Shown here: piece by piece, positions 6,047-13,198 of the stretch
Numbering within the stretch: the stretch's first letter is position 1
Layout of the letters: every line of letters begins with the position of its first letter
From: JBGOUV01 sp041477815
GTDB taxonomy: Bacteria > Acidobacteriota > Terriglobia > Bryobacterales > JACQDG01
Length of the DNA: 14,159 bases
Assembly (NCBI GenBank): GCA_041477815.1
Contig: JBGOUV010000167.1
Coordinates: 1 to 14,159 of the forward strand
Direction of reading: 5' to 3'
Made by a program: the position numbers and the translations under genes
The notes under the pieces: model-generated
The model's input: the letters and a program-made list of their open reading frames with translations, nothing else
Database searches by the model: none
What the model was told of the DNA's origin: nothing

Positions 6047-8134
6047 CTAGAACAGGGCGCCTGCCTTTTCGGCGAGTCGCCGGGCGGCGTCAAGGTCAGC
6101 GCCAAACCGGGCCCGCGTGTACAGGGACGTGAACTCGGCGAACACTCGCCGTCGCTCGCGCGGCTCCACGATCCGTGCAAACTCGTCCGGGGTCTGCCAG
6201 GGTTGGCGGAGGAAACCGCGGCGCTCGAGCAGGCGTAGGGCGCGGGTGTAGAGGAGGGTGCAGTCCTGGAGGGTGCCGCGGCCACGCGCGACCCGCCGCG
6301 AGGCCAGCGAAGCGCGCAGGCCCGGCCAAGCGCGCCACACGGCCCAGGCCGCCGCCAGCAGCACCACCGGCCACAACAACCTCACCGGGTTCTGTTTGAT
6401 CTGGCGGCCGGTGCGCTGCAGCCACCGCTGCACGCGCTCCCAGCCCAGGGCCACTCTTTCGCCGCTATCCAGCCAGCGACCCTGCACAGCGCGGGCCAGC
6501 GTGAGCTGCCGGCCGGCGTCGTACTGGATGATCCAGTCCTGCCACCACGTCTCCAGGGCGTCCACCCACAAGGACATGCGCGCGACGAGGCCGGTCTCGC
6601 GGGCGCGCGGGTCGGGCGGAGTGGGGTCGAAGGTCACCCAGCCGAAACCGGTGAAATACGCTTCCACCCAGGCATGGGCCTGGCTGGCGCGTACTGTGTA
6701 GGAGTCCGATAAAGGATTGTATGCGCCGCTTTGGAAGCCGGTGACCAGGCGCGCCGGGATCCCCACCGACCGCAGCATCACCGTCATGGCCGAAGCGAAG
6801 TACTCGCAATGGCCCTTGCGGCGGCGGAACAGGAAGTCGGCCAGGGGATCGGCGAGGCGCTCGGCGGGCAGGTCGAGCGTGTAGCCGAACTCGGTGCGCA
6901 GGTAATGCTCCACGGCCACGGCCCGCCAGTAGGGGCTCACCTGCGATTCGGTGATGAAGCGGGCGAGCTGCGGAATACGGGGATCGAGCGGCGGAAGCTC
7001 CAGGAACAGCGCCTGAATATTGGGCGGATACAGATTTCCAGTATTGGTAGAGCGGAGCGTGGCGGTGCGCTCCACCCCGGCAAAGCTGCTGCCTTCGTAG
7101 CGCAGCGATCTCCAGCGGCTGCCGGGCAGAGTGATGGCATCGGTGACGCTGACCTCCAGGCGGGAGAAATCGCCGGACACCGATTCGGGGACCGTGGCCA
7201 GGAATAGCGCGTCGGTTTCCATGGGCGAGCGCAGGACGCGGTAACTGAAGCGCTCGCCCAAACGCAGGCGCTGCTGGCGCCGGGCCACCACAAAAAAGCC
7301 CTGTGTGCTGCGCATCATTTGCGGCGGCGCCGGCGGATTCGACCACTTCAGCCCGTCGAAATGCTGCAGCGCCCCACCGCGCCACTTGAGACCCTCGGCC
7401 GGGCGTCCTTCCAGAATCTTAACGCGGAGCGCGGTGGCCGAACTGGGCCGCAGGCGGCCGGTGTCGCCCAGGTTCACCTCCTCGGCGAAGCCCACCGGAG
7501 CCTCACCGCTGGAGGGCAGGCGCGAGAGGTAGGCGACCGCCACCCGCGGCACCACGAAGAACAGAAGCAGCGTGAGCGGGACGATGCTGGCGACCAGGGC
7601 TGCGCTGGTGGCCGCCAGCCGCGAGCTAAGCCGGCCGGCGGGCGCCGGGGCCGGAGTGGTCGCAGGCGCGCCGCACACCTCGTAGCTCGCGCGGGCGCCC
7701 ACGGCCAGCAGCACGAATACGGCCAGGAATCCCAGAAACGCCGGACTGGTGGTCAGGACCGCCGCCGACAGCAGCTCCAGAAACGCGATGACGCCCAGGT
7801 GGAAGTAGTCGCGGCCCGATCCGACGGCCAGCAGCTTGACCACCGCCAGAAACAATACCAGCCGGATAGTGGCGTCGAGGAAGCTGGCGGACAGGTACAG
7901 GAAGTCAATAGGATAGAAACCGATGTAGAGGATGGTGAGAACCCGGACGGCGCGCTCGGAGAGCGGGGGCCGGCGGCGTAGTCCGACCAGCAGGGCGCGG
8001 ACCAGCAGGGCGGCGGCGACCAGCGCGGCGGTGGGAGGGTCCAGCCGGCCGGTCGACGCCAGGGCCCCAAAGCCGGTGGCAACCAAGAATACCAGCGCCC
8101 ACTGAAAGAATGCTTCCGCCGGGCCGCGTCGCAC
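6047..8134 (-). CDS. TgpA-like membrane transglutaminase (DUF3488 / transglutaminase-like / DUF4129)
   Basis: This 695-residue inner-membrane protein has the three-part TgpA layout. N-terminal hydrophobic helices lie at about residues 10-160, with another at about 180-203 ('VPLTLLLFFVVPRVAVAYL'). A large periplasmic region with the transglutaminase-like fold follows. One more helix lies near 585-605, then a cytoplasmic DUF4129 tail ('LLYTRALRLLERRGF', 'WQTPDEFARIV'). The catalytic triad is visible: Cys443 in 'GHCEYFASAMTVMLR', His487 in 'QAHAWVEA' and Asp503 in 'WVTFDPTPP'. The Pseudomonas homologue is essential and thought to act near the cell envelope; its substrate is not known. The GTG start at 8134 lies 6 nt after a TAGAAT, so the mRNA may be leaderless. 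The usual MoxR and DUF58 partners are not adjacent. Confidence 0.92.
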   Translation of the reverse strand: MRRGPAEAFFQWALVFLVATGFGALASTGRLDPPTAALVAAALLVRALLVGLRRRPPLSERAVRVLTILYIGFYPIDFLYLSASFLDATIRLVLFLAVVKLLAVGSGRDYFHLGVIAFLELLSAAVLTTSPAFLGFLAVFVLLAVGARASYEVCGAPATTPAPAPAGRLSSRLAATSAALVASIVPLTLLLFFVVPRVAVAYLSRLPSSGEAPVGFAEEVNLGDTGRLRPSSATALRVKILEGRPAEGLKWRGGALQHFDGLKWSNPPAPPQMMRSTQGFFVVARRQQRLRLGERFSYRVLRSPMETDALFLATVPESVSGDFSRLEVSVTDAITLPGSRWRSLRYEGSSFAGVERTATLRSTNTGNLYPPNIQALFLELPPLDPRIPQLARFITESQVSPYWRAVAVEHYLRTEFGYTLDLPAERLADPLADFLFRRRKGHCEYFASAMTVMLRSVGIPARLVTGFQSGAYNPLSDSYTVRASQAHAWVEAYFTGFGWVTFDPTPPDPRARETGLVARMSLWVDALETWWQDWIIQYDAGRQLTLARAVQGRWLDSGERVALGWERVQRWLQRTGRQIKQNPVRLLWPVVLLAAAWAVWRAWPGLRASLASRRVARGRGTLQDCTLLYTRALRLLERRGFLRQPWQTPDEFARIVEPRERRRVFAEFTSLYTRARFGADLDAARRLAEKAGALF

Positions 8135-8136
8135 AG

Positions 8137-8164
8137 TCTAATTCTACCAGCGGGTACAATGGAG
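8137..8164. promoter_or_regulatory. Divergent promoter region between transglutaminase and M16 peptidase genes
   Basis: The start codons at 8134 (minus) and 8170 (plus) are only 35 nt apart. On the minus strand TAGAAT (8146-8141) ends 6 nt before the GTG. On the plus strand there are two -10 candidates. TCTAAT (8137-8142) would leave a 20-nt leader including the GGAG ribosome site (8161-8164). TACAAT (8155-8160) would put transcription start about 3 nt before the ATG and skip GGAG. The two strands' -10 elements overlap or abut, so the genes probably compete for polymerase. Confidence 0.45.
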
Positions 8165-8169
8165 AATAC

Positions 8170-9516
8170 ATGAAACAGCTACTAGCGCTCGTCGCCGCGG
8201 TGGCCTTGCCTCTGTCCGCCGCCGGCGATTTTACCGTTGGTTTCGAGAAATACCGCCTCCAGAACGGCCTGCGCGTGATCCTGGCGCAGGACAACGCCGT
8301 GCCGGTGGTGGCGGTGTACCTGATTTACGGCGTGGGGGCGCGGTCGGAAGAGAAGGGACGCAGCGGCTTCGCCCACCTGTTCGAGCACATGATGTTCCAG
8401 GGGTCGAAGAACGCGCCCAAAGGAATGCACTTTCAGACCGTGGAGGCCAACGGGGGGGCGCTCAACGGCTCCACCCACGTGGATTTTACCGATTACTTCG
8501 AGGTGTTGCCGTCCAACCAGCTCGCCGTGGCCCTGTGGCTGGAGGCCGACCGGATGCGCGGCCTGAACATTACCGCCGAGAATCTCGCCAATCAGAAGGA
8601 AGCGGTGAAGCAGGAGCGGCGCCTCACCTTCGACAACCGGCCTTACAATACGGCCCTGGTCGACCGCTTCCCCGAGTTGGCCTTCCGCAACTGGCAGAAC
8701 TACCACTCCCTCATCGGCTCCTTCGAGGACCTGAACGCCGCCACCGTGGAGGACGTCTCGAAGTTTTTCCAGATCTACTACGCCCCGAATAACGCCGTGC
8801 TGGCGATCGCGGGCGACCTGCGCGTCCCGGAGGCCAAGAAACTGGTGGAGACGTATTTCGGGCCTCTGGAGCCGCAGCCCCAGCCGCAGCATCCCGACGC
8901 CACCGAGCCGGGCGAGCGGTCCACGCGCGCGGACGTCTATCGCGATCCGCTGGCGCGGGTGCCGGCCGTGCTGGTGGCGTGGCCCGGACCGCAGCGCCGG
9001 TCGCCCGACTACAACGCCATGGTAATGCTCGACCTGGTCCTGACCGAGGGCGACAGCTCGCGGCTCCAGCAGGCCCTGGTGAAAGGACGGCAGTCGGTGG
9101 TGCGGTTCGAGGCGAGCCTGGGATATCCCTTCGGTGGGTCTTCGGAATATGTGGACCCCGGAATCTACGGCGTCTTCCTGACCCACCAGCCGAAGGTCTC
9201 CGGCCGCGAGGTGGCGTCTCAGGTGGAGGTGGAGATCGCGAAGATCCAGAAGGACGGGGTCCCGGTGAAGGAGCTGGACCGGGCGCGGGCGCAGTGGCGC
9301 GCCTACCGCCTCCGCGAGATGCAGAACGCCCTGAACCGGGCCAAACTGTTGGCGCAGTATGAGCTGCTGGACGGCAAGCCCGAGTGGATCACCGCAGAGC
9401 TGGACGCCTTTCTGTCGGTGACCCCGGCCCAGGTGCAGGCGGCGGCGAAGAAGTATCTGGTTCCGGAGAAACGCGTGACGCTGGAGATCGTCCCGGTGCC
9501 GAAGGAGGCCAAGTAA
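8170..9516 (+). CDS. M16 family zinc metallopeptidase, catalytic subunit
   Basis: This 448-residue protein starts at ATG 8170 with GGAG 5 nt upstream. Residues 1-18 ('MKQLLALVAAVALPLSAA') form a signal peptide, so it should be exported. The inverted zinc motif HxxEH is at 69-73 ('HLFEHMMFQGS'), and the third ligand Glu149 ('VKQERR') lies 76 residues on, the normal spacing. The family features 'GALNGSTHVDFTDYFEVLP' and 'FYQIYYAPNNAVLAIAGDL'-like sequence follow (here 'FQIYYAPNNAVLAIAGDL'). The second half is the related non-catalytic M16 domain. Length fits the roughly 450-residue M16B subunits. It is followed by a second M16 gene overlapping by one base (TAATG). M16B proteins of this type degrade or process peptides as dimers; the substrate is unknown. 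Confidence 0.95.
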   Translation: MKQLLALVAAVALPLSAAGDFTVGFEKYRLQNGLRVILAQDNAVPVVAVYLIYGVGARSEEKGRSGFAHLFEHMMFQGSKNAPKGMHFQTVEANGGALNGSTHVDFTDYFEVLPSNQLAVALWLEADRMRGLNITAENLANQKEAVKQERRLTFDNRPYNTALVDRFPELAFRNWQNYHSLIGSFEDLNAATVEDVSKFFQIYYAPNNAVLAIAGDLRVPEAKKLVETYFGPLEPQPQPQHPDATEPGERSTRADVYRDPLARVPAVLVAWPGPQRRSPDYNAMVMLDLVLTEGDSSRLQQALVKGRQSVVRFEASLGYPFGGSSEYVDPGIYGVFLTHQPKVSGREVASQVEVEIAKIQKDGVPVKELDRARAQWRAYRLREMQNALNRAKLLAQYELLDGKPEWITAELDAFLSVTPAQVQAAAKKYLVPEKRVTLEIVPVPKEAK

Positions 9517-10916
9517 TGCGGCCCCCGGCGCTGGCCTTGTTGGTGGCAGTAGGTATAGTGGCGGCCCAGACGGTGGATCGGACCAAGCCGCCGCAGACCG
9601 CTCCGATTCCGGCGTTCAAGCTGCCGCCGGCGTATGAGACCAAGCTGGCCAACGGTCTCGCCGTCGAGCTGGTCGAGGACGCGCGGTTCCCGCTGGTGAC
9701 GGTGCGGCTGGCGTTTCTGGAGGCGGGCTCCAAGGTGGACCCGCCCGATCTGGCGGGACTCGCAGAAGCGACCGGGACGCTGTTAAAGGAAGGAACCAAG
9801 ACCCGGCCGTCGAAGCAGATAGCGGAAGAGCTGGCCCAAATCGGCGGGTCGCTGCGGGGGGAGGCCACCCGCGATTCGATCACGATCGGAGCATCGGCGC
9901 TGGCCGAGCACGCGGGAAGACTCCTGGAGCTGGTGTCCGACATGGGGCGAAACGCCGTCTTTCCCGCCGATGAAGTCAAGCTGTACCAGCAGAACCAGAA
10001 GCAGCGGCTGGCCGCGCGCCGCGCGCAGGCCGAGTTCCAGGCCGATGAGCGCTTCAACGCGCTGCTGTTCGGGTCGCATCCCTACGCGCGCGTGAACCCG
10101 ACCCCGGAGGCGATCGACAAGCTGAGCGGCGGGGCCCTGGCGAAATTCCGCGATACCTACCTGGTCCCTAATAATGCTGTCCTGATCGTGCTGGGGAAGC
10201 TGCCGGCGCGGGCCGGCCTGCTGAGGCAAATCGAGCAGCGCTTTGGGGGCTGGGAGCGCCGTCCCCTGCCCGCCCGTCCGGCCGCGAAGCCGCCCGAGAA
10301 CAAGCGACGGATCGCCCTGGTGGACCGTCCCGGCTCAGTGCAGGCCGATATCCGCGTGGGGAAGGTGGCCCTGACCCGGTCCGATCCGGACCACTTCCCT
10401 TTGGTGGTAGGCAACGCCATCCTGGGCTCGGGGACCAGCTCGCGGCTGTTCATGAACATCCGCGAGAAGAAGGGCTATGCCTATCAGGCCAACTCGATCC
10501 TGATGCGATACCGGGAAGCGGGCTACTTCTCGGTGATCACCCAGGTGCGCAACGAGGTTCTGGGCGAGGCTATGGACGCGGTGCTGGCCGAGCTGGACCA
10601 GATGGCCCAAGCCCCCGCGCCGGCGGTGGAGCTGTCCAACATCAAGAACTTCCTGAGCGGCACGTTCGTCATGAGCCTGGAGAGCCAGAGCAGCCTGGCC
10701 GACCAGTTGGTGCTGGTGAAGACCATGGGCCTGGCCAATAACTATCTGGAAACCTACACCACGCGGGTCCGCAGCACCGAGCCCGACCAGATCCAGAAGG
10801 CGGCTCAGAAGTACATCGCGCCAGGTGACGCTACCATCGTGGTGGTGGGCGACGCGTCCAAGATCGGGGAGGCGCTGAAGAAGCTGGGGGAGGTGGAGGT
10901 GACCAAGGTGCAGTAG
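9516..10916 (+). CDS. M16 family peptidase-like protein, non-catalytic partner subunit
   Basis: The start is ATG 9516, overlapping the previous stop, with AAGGAGG 7 nt upstream; a frame opening at 9384 is only an upstream extension through the first M16 gene. The 466-residue product has a signal peptide (about 1-18). At the position of HxxEH it reads 'GLAEATGTLLKEGT' (81-94), so both His and the Glu are replaced and it cannot bind zinc there. The C-terminal half keeps 'GYAYQANSI', the Arg/Tyr-type substrate-binding loop described for M16B partner subunits, and 'PNNAVLIVLGKL'. Paired genes of one HxxEH-positive and one HxxEH-negative M16 protein usually make a heterodimer, the likely arrangement here. 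The coupled start and strong ribosome site fit matched expression. Confidence 0.93.
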   Translation: MRPPALALLVAVGIVAAQTVDRTKPPQTAPIPAFKLPPAYETKLANGLAVELVEDARFPLVTVRLAFLEAGSKVDPPDLAGLAEATGTLLKEGTKTRPSKQIAEELAQIGGSLRGEATRDSITIGASALAEHAGRLLELVSDMGRNAVFPADEVKLYQQNQKQRLAARRAQAEFQADERFNALLFGSHPYARVNPTPEAIDKLSGGALAKFRDTYLVPNNAVLIVLGKLPARAGLLRQIEQRFGGWERRPLPARPAAKPPENKRRIALVDRPGSVQADIRVGKVALTRSDPDHFPLVVGNAILGSGTSSRLFMNIREKKGYAYQANSILMRYREAGYFSVITQVRNEVLGEAMDAVLAELDQMAQAPAPAVELSNIKNFLSGTFVMSLESQSSLADQLVLVKTMGLANNYLETYTTRVRSTEPDQIQKAAQKYIAPGDATIVVVGDASKIGEALKKLGEVEVTKVQ

Positions 10917-10929
10917 GGCCGGTTCCTCC

Positions 10930-10939
10930 GCTCCGGAGC
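10930..10939. repeat. Short perfect palindrome upstream of vapB
   Basis: GCTCCGGAGC is a 10-bp perfect palindrome in the 44-nt gap between the M16 pair and vapB, about 21 nt before the vapB ATG. VapBC complexes bind palindromes near their promoters, so it could be an operator. It could equally be chance in GC-rich sequence. No T-run follows it. Confidence 0.25.
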
Positions 10940-10960
10940 TCATACGCTAGCCTAATACAC

Positions 10961-11170
10961 ATGAAACGTACAAGTCTTGTGCTCGATGAGCAGACCCTGG
11001 AGGAGGCGGTGCGCGTGCTGGGGGTCAAGACTTACTCGGCGGCCGTGAACCAGGCTCTCAAGGAGGTGGTCGACGTCCGCAGGATCCGGAGCCTGCCGCA
11101 GTTCTTCGGAAAGGGGCTGTGGCAGGGCAACCTGTCCGAGATGCGAGGGGACCGCCGCCAACGCCGATGA
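10961..11170 (+). CDS. vapB: VapB-type antitoxin (DUF2191-like)
   Basis: This is a 69-residue product from ATG 10961. The N-terminal part, 'MKRTSLVLDEQTLEEAVRVLG' followed by 'KTYSAAVNQALKEVVD', is the ribbon-helix-helix/Arc-like pattern of type II antitoxins that pair with PIN toxins. The C-terminal 25 residues ('LPQFFGKGLWQGNLSEM') match the region that usually threads into the toxin's active site. The stop TGA overlaps the vapC ATG as ATGA. No ribosome site precedes the gene; a weak TACGCT or TAATAC before it might serve as -10. The frame is intact and of normal length. Such antitoxins normally repress their own operon. Confidence 0.88.
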   Translation: MKRTSLVLDEQTLEEAVRVLGVKTYSAAVNQALKEVVDVRRIRSLPQFFGKGLWQGNLSEMRGDRRQRR

Positions 11171-11567
11171 CCCTGGTGGACACGTCGGTGTGGATCGACC
11201 TGCTCAACGGGAAGCTCGGATACCGGGTGACGACGCCAGCCCTGCTGCAGTTCTGCACCTGCGGGCCGATCGTTCAAGAGGTCCGGCAGGGCCTGCGAGA
11301 GGGGCCGGTAGCGAGGCGCTCGGGGAAGCCTTGCTGGCCCTGCCCCGTCTAGGCGACCCGCTGCCGTTCGAAATCTTCCTCGAGGCGGCGGAGCTTTTCC
11401 GCCAGGGCCGCCGGCGGGGATACACCATCCGGTCTACGGTCGACTGTCTGATCGCGGCGGTGGCGATCGAGAACCGGGTTCCGGTGTGGCACCGGGATCG
11501 TGACTTCCAAGCCATCGCCCGGTACACGGTGCTGCGAACGTGGTCACCGCTTCAGAAAATCCAGTAA
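11167..11567 (+). pseudogene. vapC: VapC-like PIN-domain ribonuclease toxin, frameshifted
   Basis: The ATG at 11167 (ATGA overlap with vapB) opens a PIN domain in frame 1: 'MTLVDTSVWIDLLNG', then 'FCTCGPIVQEVRQGLREGP'. That frame stops early at 11350-11352. The rest of the toxin continues in frame 0 from about 11310: 'SEALGEALLALPRLGDPLP', 'FRQGRRRGYTIRSTVD', 'CLIAAVAIENRVPVWHRD' and 'RDFQAIARYTVLRT', ending at TAA 11565-11567. The shift lies between about 11302 and 11310 and equals one missing base. Restored, the protein would be about 133 residues, normal for VapC, with all acidic catalytic residues present (Asp in 'VDTS', Glu in 'VQEV', Asp in 'STVD', Asp in 'RDRDF'). Divergence is otherwise low, so the break is recent or a sequencing error. 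The 3' end overlaps the opposing hydrolase gene by 24 nt. Confidence 0.9.
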
Positions 11568-12419
11568 CGCGGCGTTGAAGCGTTCGGGCTGCTCCATCAT
11601 GAGGAAGTGGCCGGCGCCTTCCCACTCCTGGTAGGAACGCAGGTTGGGGAACAGGGTGCGAAGGTAAGTCTCGTAGGTATCGCCGCCGCGGTTCGGGCGC
11701 TTGGCGAGCACGACCAGGGCGGGAACCGAGGACCGGAACCCCTCGCGGTACTGCTCCGCCATCGCCCCCATGCCTTCCATGGCCGACGCGGCGACGTGCT
11801 GCGGAGTGGACAGCATCTTGGAGCGGATCTGGTCCTGCAGGGCGGCGGGGGTTTGGACCGTGAACATGGAGTCGATGGCCTGGCGCATCGGGACCTGGTA
11901 GCCCGGGTCGCGGTACGCCTTCGCTCGGGCGGCGAACCCGGAGGCGGCTTTCTCGCGCTCGGCGTCGTCCTTGAGAGGCAGAGGAATGAAGGCATCGACG
12001 ACGACCAAGCCCGCGGCCTTCTTCGGGTAGAGACGCAGGAACGTCAGGGCTACCGGAGTACCCATGCTGTGACCGACGAGGGTCGCCCGGTCCACACCGG
12101 CGTCGCGCATGGCCGCCTCCACGGCGCCGGCGAACAACTCCATAGTGTAAGGAATGTCGGGTTTGTCGCTTTGGCCGTGGCCGGGGAGGTCTACCAGCAG
12201 CGACCGGCGTTTCTCGTAAACCGGAGCCTGTCCGCTCCAGAAAGTCAGGTCGCAGGTCCAGCCGTGGATGAAGACCACAGCCTCCCGGCCCTGGCCGTAA
12301 CTCTGGTAGTGGACCCGGTGGCCGCCGAGCGTGGCGAAGCGGCTCGCTCCGCTAAGGGCGAAGCGGCTCGCTCCGCTAAGGGCGAAGCTGAAAAGGATAG
12401 CGCCGGCAAGTCGCAGCAT
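11544..12419 (-). CDS. Secreted alpha/beta-fold hydrolase
   Basis: This 291-residue protein has an alpha/beta-hydrolase core: the oxyanion 'VVFIHGWTCDL' strand (about 49-58), 'LVDLPGHGQSDKP' (about 75-87), the nucleophile elbow 'LVGHSMG' with Ser118, and the catalytic-His segment 'WEGAGHFLMMEQPERF' near residue 271. The canonical acid after strand 6 is not where expected: 'ALVVLAKRPNRGGDTYE' lacks the usual Gly-x-x-Asp, though the Asp in 'GGD' could serve. Substrate cannot be predicted. Residues 1-28 are signal-like and contain a duplicated 'FALSGASR' unit. The ATG at 12419 comes 7 nt after a TATACT with no ribosome site, so the mRNA is probably leaderless. The gene is convergent with the vapC remnant and divergent from the SDR gene. 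Confidence 0.9.
   Translation of the reverse strand: MLRLAGAILFSFALSGASRFALSGASRFATLGGHRVHYQSYGQGREAVVFIHGWTCDLTFWSGQAPVYEKRRSLLVDLPGHGQSDKPDIPYTMELFAGAVEAAMRDAGVDRATLVGHSMGTPVALTFLRLYPKKAAGLVVVDAFIPLPLKDDAEREKAASGFAARAKAYRDPGYQVPMRQAIDSMFTVQTPAALQDQIRSKMLSTPQHVAASAMEGMGAMAEQYREGFRSSVPALVVLAKRPNRGGDTYETYLRTLFPNLRSYQEWEGAGHFLMMEQPERFNAALLDFLKR
12334..12388. repeat. 24-bp in-frame tandem repeat (about 2.3 copies) in the hydrolase signal region
   Basis: Two identical 24-bp units (12334-12357 and 12358-12381) are followed by the first 7 bases of a third. Each unit encodes 8 residues of the hydrolase ('FALSGASR' in phase). Because the unit is a multiple of three the frame is kept. Inside each unit AGCGG and CCGCT can pair as a small stem, so slippage is a likely origin. 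Extra copies lengthen the N-terminal export region. Confidence 0.9.
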
Positions 12420-12426
12420 GTGAGAG

Positions 12427-12434
12427 AGTATACT
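12427..12434. promoter_or_regulatory. Palindromic bidirectional -10 element between hydrolase and SDR genes
   Basis: AGTATACT is a perfect 8-bp palindrome, so it presents TATACT as a -10 hexamer on both strands. On the minus strand it ends 7 nt before the hydrolase ATG at 12419. On the plus strand it ends 14 nt before the SDR ATG at 12449. No other promoter-like sequence is seen in the 29-nt gap. GGAG at 12443-12446 is only 2 nt from the SDR ATG, too close for a normal ribosome site. Confidence 0.5.
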
Positions 12435-12448
12435 AGCATCCTGGAGAC

Positions 12449-13198
12449 ATGCCCTACAGCTTCGAGGACCGTATTTTCCTGGTGACCGGGGGTTCCGGCG
12501 ACATCGGGGCCGCCATCTGCCGGACCCTGGATGCCTGCGGGGCCTGCGTCCTGGTGGCCGACGTGGACCAGCCCCGCGGGCAAGCCCTGCTCGGTGAATT
12601 GACCCACCCGGAGTCCCTGTTCCTGCTCCTGGACGTGTCCAAATCCGACCAGGTAGCGATGGTATTTGACCACGTGGAGCAGGAGTTCGGAAAGCTGGAC
12701 GGGCTGGTCAACGCCGCCGGCATCGCCCCCTCCGCTTCCTGCACCGAAACCTCCGACGCCGACTGGCGCCGGACCATCGATATCAACCTGTCCGGTGTGT
12801 ATTGGTGCTCCCGGGCGGCGGCGCGGGGGATGGTGCAGCACCGCCACGGGGCGATCGTGAACATCTCGTCGACCAACGGGCTGGTGGGTGAGGAAATGCT
12901 GACCGCCTACAACGCCTCGAAGTTCGGGGTGACAGGGGTTACCAAGACCATGGCGGCGGAGCTGGGCCCCTTCGGGATCCGGGTGAACTCCGTGGCCCCC
13001 GGATTCATCGAGACCAAGCTTACCGCCAAAGCCCTGGAAGACCAGGACTTCGTGACGGCCTATCACCAGAAGATCCCCCTGCGGCGGTTCGGCAAGCCCG
13101 AAGAGGTGGGGGCCTGCGTGGCCTTCCTACTCTCCGACGAGGCTTCCTTCGTGAACGGGATTAGCCTGGTCGTGGACGGGGGACAGATCTGTCACTGA
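12449..13198 (+). CDS. Short-chain dehydrogenase/reductase (SDR) family oxidoreductase
   Basis: This 249-residue protein is a classical SDR. The nucleotide-binding motif is 'TGGSGDIG' (13-20), with Asp replacing the usual first residue of 'GIG'. The 'NAAG' motif is at 88-91 and Asn113 in 'DINLSGVYW'. Catalytic Ser is in 'VNISSTNG' (about 140), with Tyr154 and Lys158 in 'YNASK', then 'VNSVAPGFIET'. The acidic pair after strand 2 ('VADVDQ') favours NAD(H) over NADP(H). The C-terminal 'FVNGISLVVDGGQ' is typical of tetrameric family members. Substrate is not predictable; similar proteins act on 3-oxoacyl, sugar or steroid-type substrates. No pathway partner is adjacent. Its last 72 nt overlap the 3' end of the opposing membrane-protein gene. 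Confidence 0.95.
   Translation: MPYSFEDRIFLVTGGSGDIGAAICRTLDACGACVLVADVDQPRGQALLGELTHPESLFLLLDVSKSDQVAMVFDHVEQEFGKLDGLVNAAGIAPSASCTETSDADWRRTIDINLSGVYWCSRAAARGMVQHRHGAIVNISSTNGLVGEEMLTAYNASKFGVTGVTKTMAAELGPFGIRVNSVAPGFIETKLTAKALEDQDFVTAYHQKIPLRRFGKPEEVGACVAFLLSDEASFVNGISLVVDGGQICH

Noticed and set aside
11302..11310. Programmed -1 frameshifting in vapC at the GGGG run
   Set aside because: The run does not form a proper slippery heptamer in the zero frame, and no obvious pseudoknot follows. An indel in the G-tract is more likely.
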